Shown here one piece after another: positions 26,459 through 34,681 of a DNA stretch of 64,000 nt. Numbering within the stretch: position 1 is the stretch's first letter; each line of letters begins with the position of its first letter. The notes under the pieces were generated by a model. The model made no database searches and was not told where the DNA came from. It worked only from the letters and a program-made list of their open reading frames with translations. Position numbers and translations under genes: made by a program. Location: NCBI RefSeq assembly GCF_016126015.1, contig NZ_JAEFDB010000011.1, positions 38,831-102,830 on the forward strand, given 5' to 3'. This DNA is from Capnocytophaga periodontitidis (GTDB lineage Bacteria > Bacteroidota > Bacteroidia > Flavobacteriales > Flavobacteriaceae).

Positions 26459-26989
26459 GTGGATTTTGAAGGAGGTAATGCCGAACGTCCGTTTGTGCTT
26501 GGAGCGCATTATAATGGTGAGGCAAAAAGTGGGTATCACAATGCTGATAACCGCGTAAAGGCGATTCATACCAAAAGTGGACATAAGCTCATCTTTACCG
26601 AAGATGAGAGCATCTTGCTTACTGATAAGAATGGCAATGTGATTAAGTTGGATACTCAAGGCAAAAACATTGAGATTTCTGCTCCTGAGACTATTAATAT
26701 CACAGCTAAGAACATCAATTTAAAGGCAAGTGATAGTATTGATTTTGATGCTAATGTAAATATCACTGAAACGGCTGGAAAGGCTAAGAGAAGTGATAGT
26801 TGTGGAGATATGTTTGTATATGTAAATGGTGCTTTAACTGAGGTGATTGAGGGGGATTTACATAGCCATTCAAAAGGAGGTAGCCAATATACAGCAAAAG
26901 AGACTATTGTAGATAGCTCTAACAATATGAAAATAAATTCTGCTACCTCTCTTAAAAAGAAGAGTGGAGAATATAATAATCAAGGCTAA
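26459..26989 (+). pseudogene. vgrG 3' fragment, copy 3
   Basis: It encodes VgrG residues 439-614 with few changes and opens at the same GTG as copy 2. Here the homology reaches further upstream (FLIPEVGEEVLVDF in frame after a stop), about ten codons more than in copy 2. It lies 11 bases before effector 3. Together with the full gene it forms three long direct repeats covering the vgrG 3' end and the effector 5' end. Confidence 0.85.
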
Positions 26990-27000
26990 AAGATAATACT

Positions 27001-28029
27001 ATGAGAACAAGAATTGTAAAAGGAACAATGAACATCTCAAGTGATGGAGATATAGAATTTCATACCTTTGGAGGTGATTTAACTTTCAGTGCAGGTGGTA
27101 AAAATGAATGGACAAGCCCTCAAACCATTGTAGGGGCTTATGAAGGAGGAAAAATAAATGAAAAAGTTCTGTATAAAGATATTTTGATTCTTAGAGGTAA
27201 AAGAAGAAAGGGAAAAAATATGGAGGGGAAGCCTCACTTGGATTTGATGTATGGTGATTATACTGAAGATGAAAAAGGGTTTGAAAAACTATGGAAACAG
27301 ATTTATATAGAAAACTTTAATCATACCCAAAATAAGGCTTTTGCCTTGGCTAGAGCTAATAAAGTAGTTCGGAAAATAAGCGAATTTTGTAAAAAAACGA
27401 GTAAAAAATTATTTGAGGACTTTAAAAGTGATATAGAATATTATTCTAAAGGAGTTTTAGAAGATGTTGCAAAAAAAATGGTTGATACAATGAAAACTAA
27501 CAAAAGTAACACATATGAGTTTTCAGATAAGCGATTAGATATAGAAGTAAATAAACACTCAAATCATATTAATTTCAAAAATGCTGTAATAAATGAGGTC
27601 AAAGAAGAAATAAAAAAGTTTTTAACAATTGACTATGCTGTTTCAAATATGAAAATAACAAATGATGGCGAAGGAATATTATATAAAAAACTGGTTGACA
27701 AAGAAATTGATAGTCCTAGATTCCCAGACAAAATGAGTGGATTAGGAATTATGCTAAATGATATTTGGGCGTATGAAATATGGATAAAAGAAATTAAAGA
27801 AGTGATTTATCCTTGGAGTCCAAACCATAAGTACACTTATTTAACTTTAAATTTTATTTACTTTGATCATTTTGGCTTAGACTACCCTGATTTAGAGAAA
27901 AAAAGAGCTCCAAGTCCTTGGATTGCTTGGGACCACAATATTTTTTGGGAATGGTTTGTATTGCAACATTTTAGAGGTTATGTACCTTTTATTACTAAAG
28001 TTGAAAACTCTGAAAAAATATTGCTATGA
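27001..28029 (+). CDS. VgrG-linked effector 3 with DUF3289-like C-terminal domain
   Basis: The 342-residue product starts with the shared ~48-residue docking segment. The C-terminal ~110 residues carry a distinctive pattern: GLGIMLNDIWAYEIWI, YFDHFGLDYPDLEK, FWEWFVLQHFRGYVPFITK. This resembles my recollection of the DUF3289 family, whose function is unknown and which is found in polymorphic-toxin and T6SS settings. No zinc motif is present, so its mode of action differs from effectors 1 and 2. It overlaps the next gene by four bases. Confidence 0.65.
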   Translation: MRTRIVKGTMNISSDGDIEFHTFGGDLTFSAGGKNEWTSPQTIVGAYEGGKINEKVLYKDILILRGKRRKGKNMEGKPHLDLMYGDYTEDEKGFEKLWKQIYIENFNHTQNKAFALARANKVVRKISEFCKKTSKKLFEDFKSDIEYYSKGVLEDVAKKMVDTMKTNKSNTYEFSDKRLDIEVNKHSNHINFKNAVINEVKEEIKKFLTIDYAVSNMKITNDGEGILYKKLVDKEIDSPRFPDKMSGLGIMLNDIWAYEIWIKEIKEVIYPWSPNHKYTYLTLNFIYFDHFGLDYPDLEKKRAPSPWIAWDHNIFWEWFVLQHFRGYVPFITKVENSEKILL

Positions 28030-28493
28030 ATTATCTTGTATATTTTATTATTTCTTTTCTGTTTTTTTCTTGTAGTAAAAATATCAAAATATCCGAAATG
28101 GATAAATCTTACAATGCTAGAATTTTACAGATTATGAATGAAAACTCATCTTACAAGTTTAATTATTTCTACTATGAAATAAAAAACTATACCCATAAGG
28201 ATTATAGCAAGGTAGCATATGAAATAGAAGATTTTGTTGATAATAGTTATATTTCATCTATTGCGAAAAAGAAAAGAGCAGAGATATATTGCTTTTTTTA
28301 TGCTAAAAGATGGTGGTATAGGAGAATTAACTTGAATGATACCGAAGAAATTAGCGATAATGGCTTAATTTACGATAGAGATTTAATCGCATTAGTTGAG
28401 TTCATATTAGATGAGAATAAAAATTATATTAAGAAAATTATTGTATATAATAAAAAAGAGATAATGTATGAAAGAAAAGAGATTTTGGATTAA
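28026..28493 (+). CDS. Putative immunity lipoprotein 3
   Basis: The 155-residue product has a lipoprotein signal (FLFFSC, Cys at residue 16) and a small alpha/beta domain with no recognised family and no MORN repeats, unlike the partners of the two metzincin effectors. The start overlaps effector 3 (ATGA). The lipid anchor implies that the toxin acts in the periplasm or passes through it. Confidence 0.6.
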   Translation: MNYLVYFIISFLFFSCSKNIKISEMDKSYNARILQIMNENSSYKFNYFYYEIKNYTHKDYSKVAYEIEDFVDNSYISSIAKKKRAEIYCFFYAKRWWYRRINLNDTEEISDNGLIYDRDLIALVEFILDENKNYIKKIIVYNKKEIMYERKEILD

Positions 28494-28557
28494 GTATTAG
28501 TTATTTATACTGTAGTTTAGTTAAAATAGGTATTAGAAAATATCATATTAAACTCAT

Positions 28558-29381
28558 TTAAACTTTTAGTAAGACCAATGCAAAGGCAAGATAATGCCAA
28601 TTTAACCAATGAGAATCTAATACATCAAATCGAATGAGTAGAGTTCTAAAACTATCAATCTAGGCAAAAGAACGTTCATTTACAAATCTTTTTTTGTAAA
28701 CCTTTTCATCAAAAAAACGCTTTTTACCTCGTTTGTTTCCTTTGCAATTTCTAGGATTCTCTTTGATATTAGGAAACATCTTTCTACGATGAATAGCTCT
28801 TCTAAGTTTCTTACAATCAAACCCTTTATCAGCGTTTAGATAACTATTTTCTACACAAATACCACATTTTTTATTTGATTCATTATCTTAGAAAATTGAC
28901 CTATTATATCATACAGATCATTATGATTTCCACTAATAATATCTCCTATTCCTATAGGGTATCCTCGCCCATCGGTCAGAACAAGAACATTAGAAGTTCT
29001 TCTTTTCTTGCGATGTTGGTATTTAGCACTCTCAGTTGCCTTTTTCACTAATGTATGAGTGCCATCGAGGTTCAATTTCTCAATGTCCAATAGCAATTGA
29101 TATTCTATCAGAATGGCAAAAAAAGCCTTTTCATAAACTCCTGCTTTTATCCATTTTGAGTGATAATAATAAACAGTTTGCCATGAAAAAGGATATTTAA
29201 CACATTCTAAATCAACAAATAAGTGTTTCCATTGACATCCTGTTTTTGCTTTATGAACAATACACCTAAAGATGTCATACATGTTAAATTTAGATGTAAA
29301 ACCTCTTTTATTAGTAGGGATGTAAGGTAAAAATTTGGTCGTGAAATCATTTTTGTCTATCTTTGCAAACGAGTAATCCAT
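28558..29381 (-). pseudogene. Decayed IS5-family transposase
   Basis: The intact first part (176 residues, ending at 28851) shows the IS5-type DDE start, LNLDGTHTLVKKATESAKYQ, and 'VLTDGRGYPIG'. After FSKIMNQIKNVV the frame shifts. In the next frame it continues with NADKGFDCKKLRRAIHRR, then NERSFA-stop-IDSFRTLLIRFDVL, where the family has a tryptophan (W) codon. One frameshift and one nonsense change therefore inactivate it. The glutamate of NERSFA is the expected last catalytic residue. Terminal inverted repeats were not found with confidence. It sits between cassette 3 and the remnant of cassette 4. Confidence 0.8.
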
Positions 29382-29396
29382 ATATGTGTTATATTT

Positions 29397-29594
29397 TTGA
29401 TTTTCACCACAATATTACATAAAATATTTGGATTACTCAAATTTTTTAAAAGTTTAAATCACTTCATTTATAAATTTATACAGAAGAAAACAAGTAATAT
29501 AATGGATTATGATCTCAATGATCAGAAGTTTTTTAATAAATATCAGATTGATATAATGCAAAGTGAAGCTAAGAAATATTATGCCAAAAAATAA
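29397..29594 (+). pseudogene. C-terminal remnant of a fourth metzincin-like effector
   Basis: The last ~35 residues (TSNIMDYDLNDQKFFNKYQIDIM...) match the ends of effectors 1 and 2: an N-I/V-M-D-Y Met-turn followed by a helix of ~30 residues. Upstream, the frame contains ILHKIFGLLKFF, possibly a ruined HxxGxxH segment. The 5' part is missing, replaced by the IS5-type element. The stop overlaps the ATG of the next gene, as in the intact cassettes. Confidence 0.65.
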
Positions 29595-30202
29595 ATTATT
29601 ATATCTGTTTTTTTTTTACCTTTTGTGCTTGCAAACCTATAATAATATATAGGTTGCCTCCTGAATATGTAATTATTATAGATAGGAGAGCTACAGGGCA
29701 TGACATAAGTGTAGATCATTTTGTTAGGGATTATTATTTTAATAGCAACGGAAAATTCCTACGCGTAAATGATACAATAGTTCCTTCTGACTATCATATA
29801 TATAAATGGTTTTATATAGATAATAAAAGAATTGAACTTGAATATATTAAAATCATAAATGGATATTTAGAAGGTACATATACAATAAATCCAGATATGC
29901 CTTTAAAAGAAATCTATTATAAGAAAAGTAAAATGGCGGGAAAATATATAGTATATAATACAGATAGACAAATATTATATCGGACATATTTTACAAATGG
30001 GAATGGTTATTGGAAGGATTATTACTATAAAGAAGGTAAAATAAGAGAAGAAGGAAAAGTTGTGGACCACTATAAATACGGCGAGTGGAAATATTACAAT
30101 GAAAATGGAAAAATAGATAGTATTAAGGCATACCAATTAAGCGATTCCGTAGATGTTCGCTTTCCTCATTGCTTATTTAATAAAAATGAACCTTGCTATT
30201 GA
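29581..30202 (+). CDS. Putative immunity lipoprotein 4 with frameshift in a T10 tract
   Basis: The ATG at 29581 overlaps the toxin remnant and reads MPKNKLLYLFFF, but the frame closes soon after a run of ten T (29608-29617). With nine T the frame would continue as FFFTFCAC|KPIIIYRLPPEY, a proper lipobox joining the long downstream frame (open from 29654). The downstream domain has MORN/YwqK-like units (GYWKDYYYKEGKIREEG, YGEWKYYNENGK). So this is either an off-phase contingency gene, a slippage-expressed gene, a pseudogene or a sequencing error. Its pairing with a metzincin-type tip repeats the pattern of cassettes 1 and 2. Confidence 0.6.
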
Positions 30203-30210
30203 GAGAATAT

Positions 30211-30244
30211 GGCTATCCAATTTTCAAGCAGATAGCCTTTTTTT
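30211..30244 (+). terminator. Intrinsic terminator after the effector cassette array
   Basis: GGCTATC (30211-30217) and GATAGCC (30231-30237) form a 7-bp stem with a 13-base loop, followed by seven T. It ends rightward transcription of the cassette array before the convergent mob genes. Confidence 0.85.
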
Positions 30245-30246
30245 GT

Positions 30247-32259
30247 TTATTCTCCTTCTTTCTCCACCAAATGCCTCAGCTCAGGGTCGTTGGCGATGCG
30301 TTCCTTTTCGCGTTCAATGATTTCAATGACATCTAACTTTATCTGGCGGTAGTTGGCTTCTACTTGTTCTTTGGTGGTGTCGTTGCCGTTGGCATCGGTA
30401 AAGGAGAGAACTTCGGGGATTTTCTGGTAGGCTTTGGTCTCCTCGGCTACTTTGGCGTTGTCTACAACTATCTGTGCGTGGAATATCTTCTGGTCAATGC
30501 GTTCATCAAAATTGTCAGAGACTGCCCCAACGAACATCCCTTGGGTGAGGTTGGCAATCTTGCTGGCAGGGATAAGACTATCCAACTGCGTGGATATAGA
30601 GGTGGAAGTATCATTGCGGTTAATCGTAGTAGATTGCCTTTTCTGCAATACCTTTCCAAAACGTTCAGAAAGGGTTTTAGCAGTTTCCCCTACTACTTGA
30701 CCACTGAAAATATTTCCTACCGTGTTTTGTATTACCTTGCTTTCTTTATCTCCGTAATCACGGGTAAGTTGTGAGAAATCTTGAAAGCCCAAACACACTG
30801 CTACTTTATTACTTCTGGCAGTGGCTATCAGGTTATCCAATCCCCTAAAATATATCGTTGGCAGCTCATCAATAATCACAGAGGATTTGAGTTGCCCTTT
30901 TTTGTTGATGAGTTTTACAATACGTGAATTGTACAAACCTAAGGCAGCTGAATAGATATTTTGCCTATCGGGATTGTTGCCTACACAAAGGATTTTAGGT
31001 TCTTTAGGATTATTGATATCCAACGAAAAATCATCACCTGTCATTACCCAATAGAGCTGCGGAGAAATCATCCTTGAAAGTGGTATTTTAGCTGAGGCTA
31101 TTTGTCCCTGTAATTGGTCTTGTGCTCCTCCCTGCCAAGCATCCATAAAAGGCGATAGGTAATTCTCAAGTTCAGGATACGAGGTGAGAATGGTAAAGAC
31201 ATCAGCATAAGGCTTGTTCAATAGCTCGATGGCGTGTGGAAAGGTACAGTACTTACCCTCTTTGTAAATCTTCAAAAACCAAATAATAGCAGCCAAGAGA
31301 ATGATAGGCGACTCTACAAAGAAATCCCCTTGCTTTTGTATCCACGAGCGGTTAAGGTTGAGCATAATGGTATAAGCAGACTCGTAGGCATCGGAAATAT
31401 CGCTCATAAAGTTGGGGTTGATAGGGTTACAACGATGACTACGGCGAGGATCATCAAAGTTTATCACATAGAACTTAGGCTTTACCTTGTACTTGTCTAA
31501 GTTTTTTAGCAAGTGATTGTAGGCAATGGTAGAGAGATCATCAAACTTGAAGTCGTAGATGTACATTGCAAAACCCTTTTCAATCTGTTGTTTGATGTAG
31601 TTGTTCACAATAGCATAAGATTTACCAGAACCAGGAGTCCCCAGCACTATGGTCGCCCGAAAAGGATTTACCACATTGATCCAGCCTTTGTTCCACTTCT
31701 TGCGGTAGTAGAACAAAGTAGGCAAATTCACAGAATACTCGTTTTTCATCAGTCGAGTTTCCTGCATAAACGACTCGTTTTCATTGTTAAAAACATCGTC
31801 TAAAAGATTGTCTTTTAGCAAGCGACTCATCCACGAACCTGCCATAAGGAGCGCTATGTAGCCCAAAGATAGGGTAAGGATATAAAAAAAGGCAACCACT
31901 GAAGCAGGAAGTCGCAAGTACAAAATCCAAAAGTTACCAAAGTAAAGAGTAGCTCCTATTCCCAGAGCGATGTAAATCTTTCGCCAAGTAATTTTGTCAT
32001 TCTTTACGCCTGTTGTGCCCAAACAGCTCAAAGCTAAGAGCAGGAGGGCAAAGCATTTGGTGTATAGCGGGTGAGAGAACAGTCCTGCTGTTCGTTGGAA
32101 GTTGGTCAGGATTCTATCTACTACGGCTAATATCCACTTTTCGCCTTGGAAAAAGCCATAACAATACCAATAGAGGTGCATTAGTACTATGAGAATACTT
32201 ACTGCACGCATAAAAGCCATAATCTTGGCTAATGCTCTTAAATCATCATCGTTTTGCAT
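30247..32259 (-). CDS. mobC: Conjugative coupling protein MobC (VirD4/TraG-type ATPase)
   Basis: The 670-residue product has three or four hydrophobic segments in its first ~140 residues, then a Walker A motif, G207-T-P-G-S-G-K-S214. Later VirD4-type segments include NTVGNIFSGQVVGETAKTLSERFGK (TraG/TraD 'T4CP' region). Coupling proteins bring the relaxase-bound DNA to the conjugation channel. It is last in the leftward mobA-mobB-mobC operon, the Bacteroides conjugative-transposon order. The name mobC follows that usage; it is sometimes called traG. Confidence 0.85.
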   Translation of the reverse strand: MQNDDDLRALAKIMAFMRAVSILIVLMHLYWYCYGFFQGEKWILAVVDRILTNFQRTAGLFSHPLYTKCFALLLLALSCLGTTGVKNDKITWRKIYIALGIGATLYFGNFWILYLRLPASVVAFFYILTLSLGYIALLMAGSWMSRLLKDNLLDDVFNNENESFMQETRLMKNEYSVNLPTLFYYRKKWNKGWINVVNPFRATIVLGTPGSGKSYAIVNNYIKQQIEKGFAMYIYDFKFDDLSTIAYNHLLKNLDKYKVKPKFYVINFDDPRRSHRCNPINPNFMSDISDAYESAYTIMLNLNRSWIQKQGDFFVESPIILLAAIIWFLKIYKEGKYCTFPHAIELLNKPYADVFTILTSYPELENYLSPFMDAWQGGAQDQLQGQIASAKIPLSRMISPQLYWVMTGDDFSLDINNPKEPKILCVGNNPDRQNIYSAALGLYNSRIVKLINKKGQLKSSVIIDELPTIYFRGLDNLIATARSNKVAVCLGFQDFSQLTRDYGDKESKVIQNTVGNIFSGQVVGETAKTLSERFGKVLQKRQSTTINRNDTSTSISTQLDSLIPASKIANLTQGMFVGAVSDNFDERIDQKIFHAQIVVDNAKVAEETKAYQKIPEVLSFTDANGNDTTKEQVEANYRQIKLDVIEIIEREKERIANDPELRHLVEKEGE

Positions 32260-32324
32260 ATTTGTTTCTGTTTTTAGTGTTTGTCAATATTTTATACTTA
32301 GCTGAGCCAATGAGCTGGCTACAC

Positions 32325-33662
32325 TTAAGATTTGTTTTTCATTTTTCTCCGTTTGGCAGTAGCACGTTTCATTCTTCTGGTAAAATCCTCTTCTTCGTAA
32401 TCTACCCCTTGATCATCCAAAGAGAAAAGAGTAAAGAAAGCATTTAAGGCTGAGTCCTTGCCAAAATCCTCTTGGTAATGTGTCCAAGAAGTGTCAGAAA
32501 AAGTATCCTCTTCAACAGTATTAGTATTGTTGTGATTTTTACTTGCATAATGAGTTACAGCCGGCATATTTACCTGAGAGGTTAAAGCAGGAGCAGGCTC
32601 TTCTAACGATTTTAGCCACTGATGAAAAACATTGGCAGAAAACTCCTTCCCCTGCTGAGATCCATTATACACACATCGGCTGTTGTGGTCGATAAAGGTT
32701 ACCCCGTAGGTTCTCCCCTCTTTGTTTTCACGAAAGACAACCTCAATACCTTTAGCTTTTAGTTTTTGAATAAATTCACTTTTGCTATGAGTTGTTTCTT
32801 TGGCAAAGATGATATGTGCCTTTAAGGAAATGGTGTCTTGTCCTTTTAGGTATTCGTGTTCCTTTTGCAAGTGTTTTTCGATATAAGGTAAGCTGAGTGT
32901 TTTGCCGAGCTTGGAGGCTTTAAAAGGATGGCTTGCTTTGTTACCATTCTCATCCAATACCACATACACCAAGCCCTTTTTAGGAACGCCTTGCAGTTCG
33001 CCTTCTACCTTTTCTACGGCTATGTTAAACTGATTGAGCAAGGCGTTAAATGCTCCTAACGAGGCAAAATGATAGTGTTTTAGCAATTGTTTTACAATAT
33101 GTACCAACTCCTTTTTAAGGTCGTTTTGTCGGTAATCTAAGGGTATTAATTTAGACAAAGGCAAGAACTCATCATCTGTTAGCTGTGAATCATTGGTGAT
33201 AGCAGGGATAAGTTGGTATTTCGTTTCCAACTCTCGGCATACTTTCATTGAACGTATTTTTTCAAAAGTATCAGGGATTTTCTTGCCGTTTTCATCTATC
33301 CCCAGCGATACGATGTGAATGTGTTTGCGCTCGATATCCGAATGTTTGTAAACCACAAAAGGTTGGTCGCCAAAGCCCATTTGCTGCATATAGTCAGTAG
33401 CCAACTTTACAAAGGTCTCATCACTCACCTTATCGTTAGGATCGGGGTTGAGGGAAATGTGCAGGATAGGTTTTTCTGTCCTTATGTTGGCATAGAGATA
33501 AGGCGCAAAAGAACGAGACACTTCCGAAATGCCTACACTTCCTTGCAGAGGTTGTATCACTTTTTGAGCGTATAACACCTCACCTTGTCCTTTAGCTACC
33601 TTGTTGTGATTGTACAAAAGTACTCCTAACAGCTGCGCCCCTCGATGTATTTTTGCTATCAT
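32325..33662 (-). CDS. mobB: Conjugative relaxase MobB
   Basis: The 445-residue product has the relaxase fold at its N-terminus, with the metal-binding motif H-x-D-x-x-x-x-H-I-H-I-V (YKHSDIERKHIHIV, residues ~103-116). An earlier SLNPDPNDKVSDE region contains no obvious catalytic tyrosine motif beyond Y21/Y37, the usual MOBP-like positions. It nicks at oriT and leads the strand into the recipient. The start is 24 bases after the mobA stop. The C-terminal ~150 residues are poorly conserved and likely flexible. Confidence 0.85.
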   Translation of the reverse strand: MIAKIHRGAQLLGVLLYNHNKVAKGQGEVLYAQKVIQPLQGSVGISEVSRSFAPYLYANIRTEKPILHISLNPDPNDKVSDETFVKLATDYMQQMGFGDQPFVVYKHSDIERKHIHIVSLGIDENGKKIPDTFEKIRSMKVCRELETKYQLIPAITNDSQLTDDEFLPLSKLIPLDYRQNDLKKELVHIVKQLLKHYHFASLGAFNALLNQFNIAVEKVEGELQGVPKKGLVYVVLDENGNKASHPFKASKLGKTLSLPYIEKHLQKEHEYLKGQDTISLKAHIIFAKETTHSKSEFIQKLKAKGIEVVFRENKEGRTYGVTFIDHNSRCVYNGSQQGKEFSANVFHQWLKSLEEPAPALTSQVNMPAVTHYASKNHNNTNTVEEDTFSDTSWTHYQEDFGKDSALNAFFTLFSLDDQGVDYEEEDFTRRMKRATAKRRKMKNKS

Positions 33663-33686
33663 AAACTGCTGTTTTCTTCTTAAAAA

Positions 33687-34112
33687 CTACTTTAGTTTTT
33701 GCTCCATTTGCTGCGAAAGTTCTAATATTTGTTTGCAGATAGCAATCAATTGGGTAGTTTCTTTCTCCAATTTATATAGGTAAGCAGCCGCTTTCTTCTC
33801 CGAAAAATTACGGTAGAGTATCTTTACAATCTGATTGTAATTCACCCCTACCAAACGAAATTGCGCATAGAGTTCAGTGAGTTTGGTGTAATAATCTAAA
33901 GCAGATTTATCAATTTTCACCACTTTTATCTCTCGGTTAAAAAGCAAAGAGGTGATAAAATGCGCTTTGACTTTCATTCCTGATTGCTCGAAAAGCGAGA
34001 GAAACTGATTGTTTTCTTCTTCATTCAATCGAAAAACATATCTAAAAGAAGCAGGGTTTATCTTTTTATTTCTACCTGTGGAGCGTTTGTGAGTTGTTTT
34101 CTGTAAGGTCAT
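33687..34112 (-). CDS. mobA: Relaxosome accessory protein MobA
   Basis: The 141-residue basic protein is of the Bacteroides MobA/BmgB type. After a basic start it has a ribbon-helix-helix-like segment (FRYVFRLNEEENNQFLSLFEQSG), then the G-V-N-Y-N-Q-I-V-K region common to relaxosome accessory proteins and a coiled-coil C-terminus. It binds oriT and helps the relaxase nick. It is the first gene of the leftward mob operon and adjoins the candidate oriT. Confidence 0.8.
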   Translation of the reverse strand: MTLQKTTHKRSTGRNKKINPASFRYVFRLNEEENNQFLSLFEQSGMKVKAHFITSLLFNREIKVVKIDKSALDYYTKLTELYAQFRLVGVNYNQIVKILYRNFSEKKAAAYLYKLEKETTQLIAICKQILELSQQMEQKLK

Positions 34113-34173
34113 ATAAATTCAGTGTTAGTAAAAAAACACGACTTCGGAGTGCGTTTTAAGCTCCCTGCAAGGG

Positions 34174-34244
34174 CAAGTGGTTTTGAGGTGCCTACACGCC
34201 TAATGCGTGCCTCAAAACACAACTTGCTCTGTTCGGGTGAACAG
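34174..34244. other. Candidate origin of transfer (oriT)
   Basis: Nested inverted repeats lie just before mobA. The outer arms are CAAGT (34174-34178) / ACTTG (34222-34226), the middle arms GTTTTGAGG (34180-34188) / CCTCAAAAC (34210-34218), and the inner arms CACGC (34195-34199) / GCGTG (34205-34209). A second hairpin, CTGTTC...GAACAG, follows at 34229-34244. Such structures next to mobA are typical of Bacteroidota oriT sites; the nick position is not identified. Confidence 0.6.
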
Positions 34245-34681
34245 AAAATTCTCCCTAACGGTCGAATTTTAATTAACCATAAAGAGAGAAATTAACACTA
34301 CGAGCGGGTAAAGTGATTTCAGGGTGCAAAACAAGTGATTTCTTAGCAAAGGATTTGTATGTAACATAAAGTCAATCACTTCCTTACAAAGCCATTTACA
34401 ACCCTACATAAGGCTATATGTATATTTGTATGTTCCTTTGCACCCGCATACCAAAGCAAGTATGTACGAATGTAAAAATGCAATTAGGTAGCTATGTAGC
34501 TACAAAGCTATAAAGCTACAGAAGTATGTACATACGCAAGTAATTAGTCAATCAGATAATTAGTTAATTACTTATATAACGGCATAGTTACAGAGATAAT
34601 TACTTAAATACAGATAGTTGTATTTGAATAGCTATGCACTTATATACTTATTGAATTACAAACATATTTAAACACATATAT
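34245..34681. other. Gene-free AT-rich region before traA with short repeats
   Basis: About 440 bases without a gene. It holds a cluster of AGCTAC/GTAGCT-type words (34488-34520), several tatgta/tacata words, and an inverted repeat AAGTAATTA / TAATTACTT near 34538-34573. These may bind a regulator of the rightward tra genes or be part of a larger oriT. No consensus promoter was seen. Confidence 0.45.

Noticed and set aside
28558..28860. Programmed frameshift in the IS5-type transposase
   Set aside because: Beyond the frame change there is also an in-frame stop at a conserved tryptophan codon, so decay explains the data better. No slippery heptamer is evident at the shift.
30364..31803. Plus-strand open frames opposite mobC
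   Set aside because: They follow the codon pattern of the coupling protein on the other strand and have no recognisable domains.
34480..34580. Plasmid replication iterons in the AGCTAC/TAATTA repeat field
   Set aside because: Units are short, irregular and not spaced by a helical turn, and no replication initiator gene is seen.
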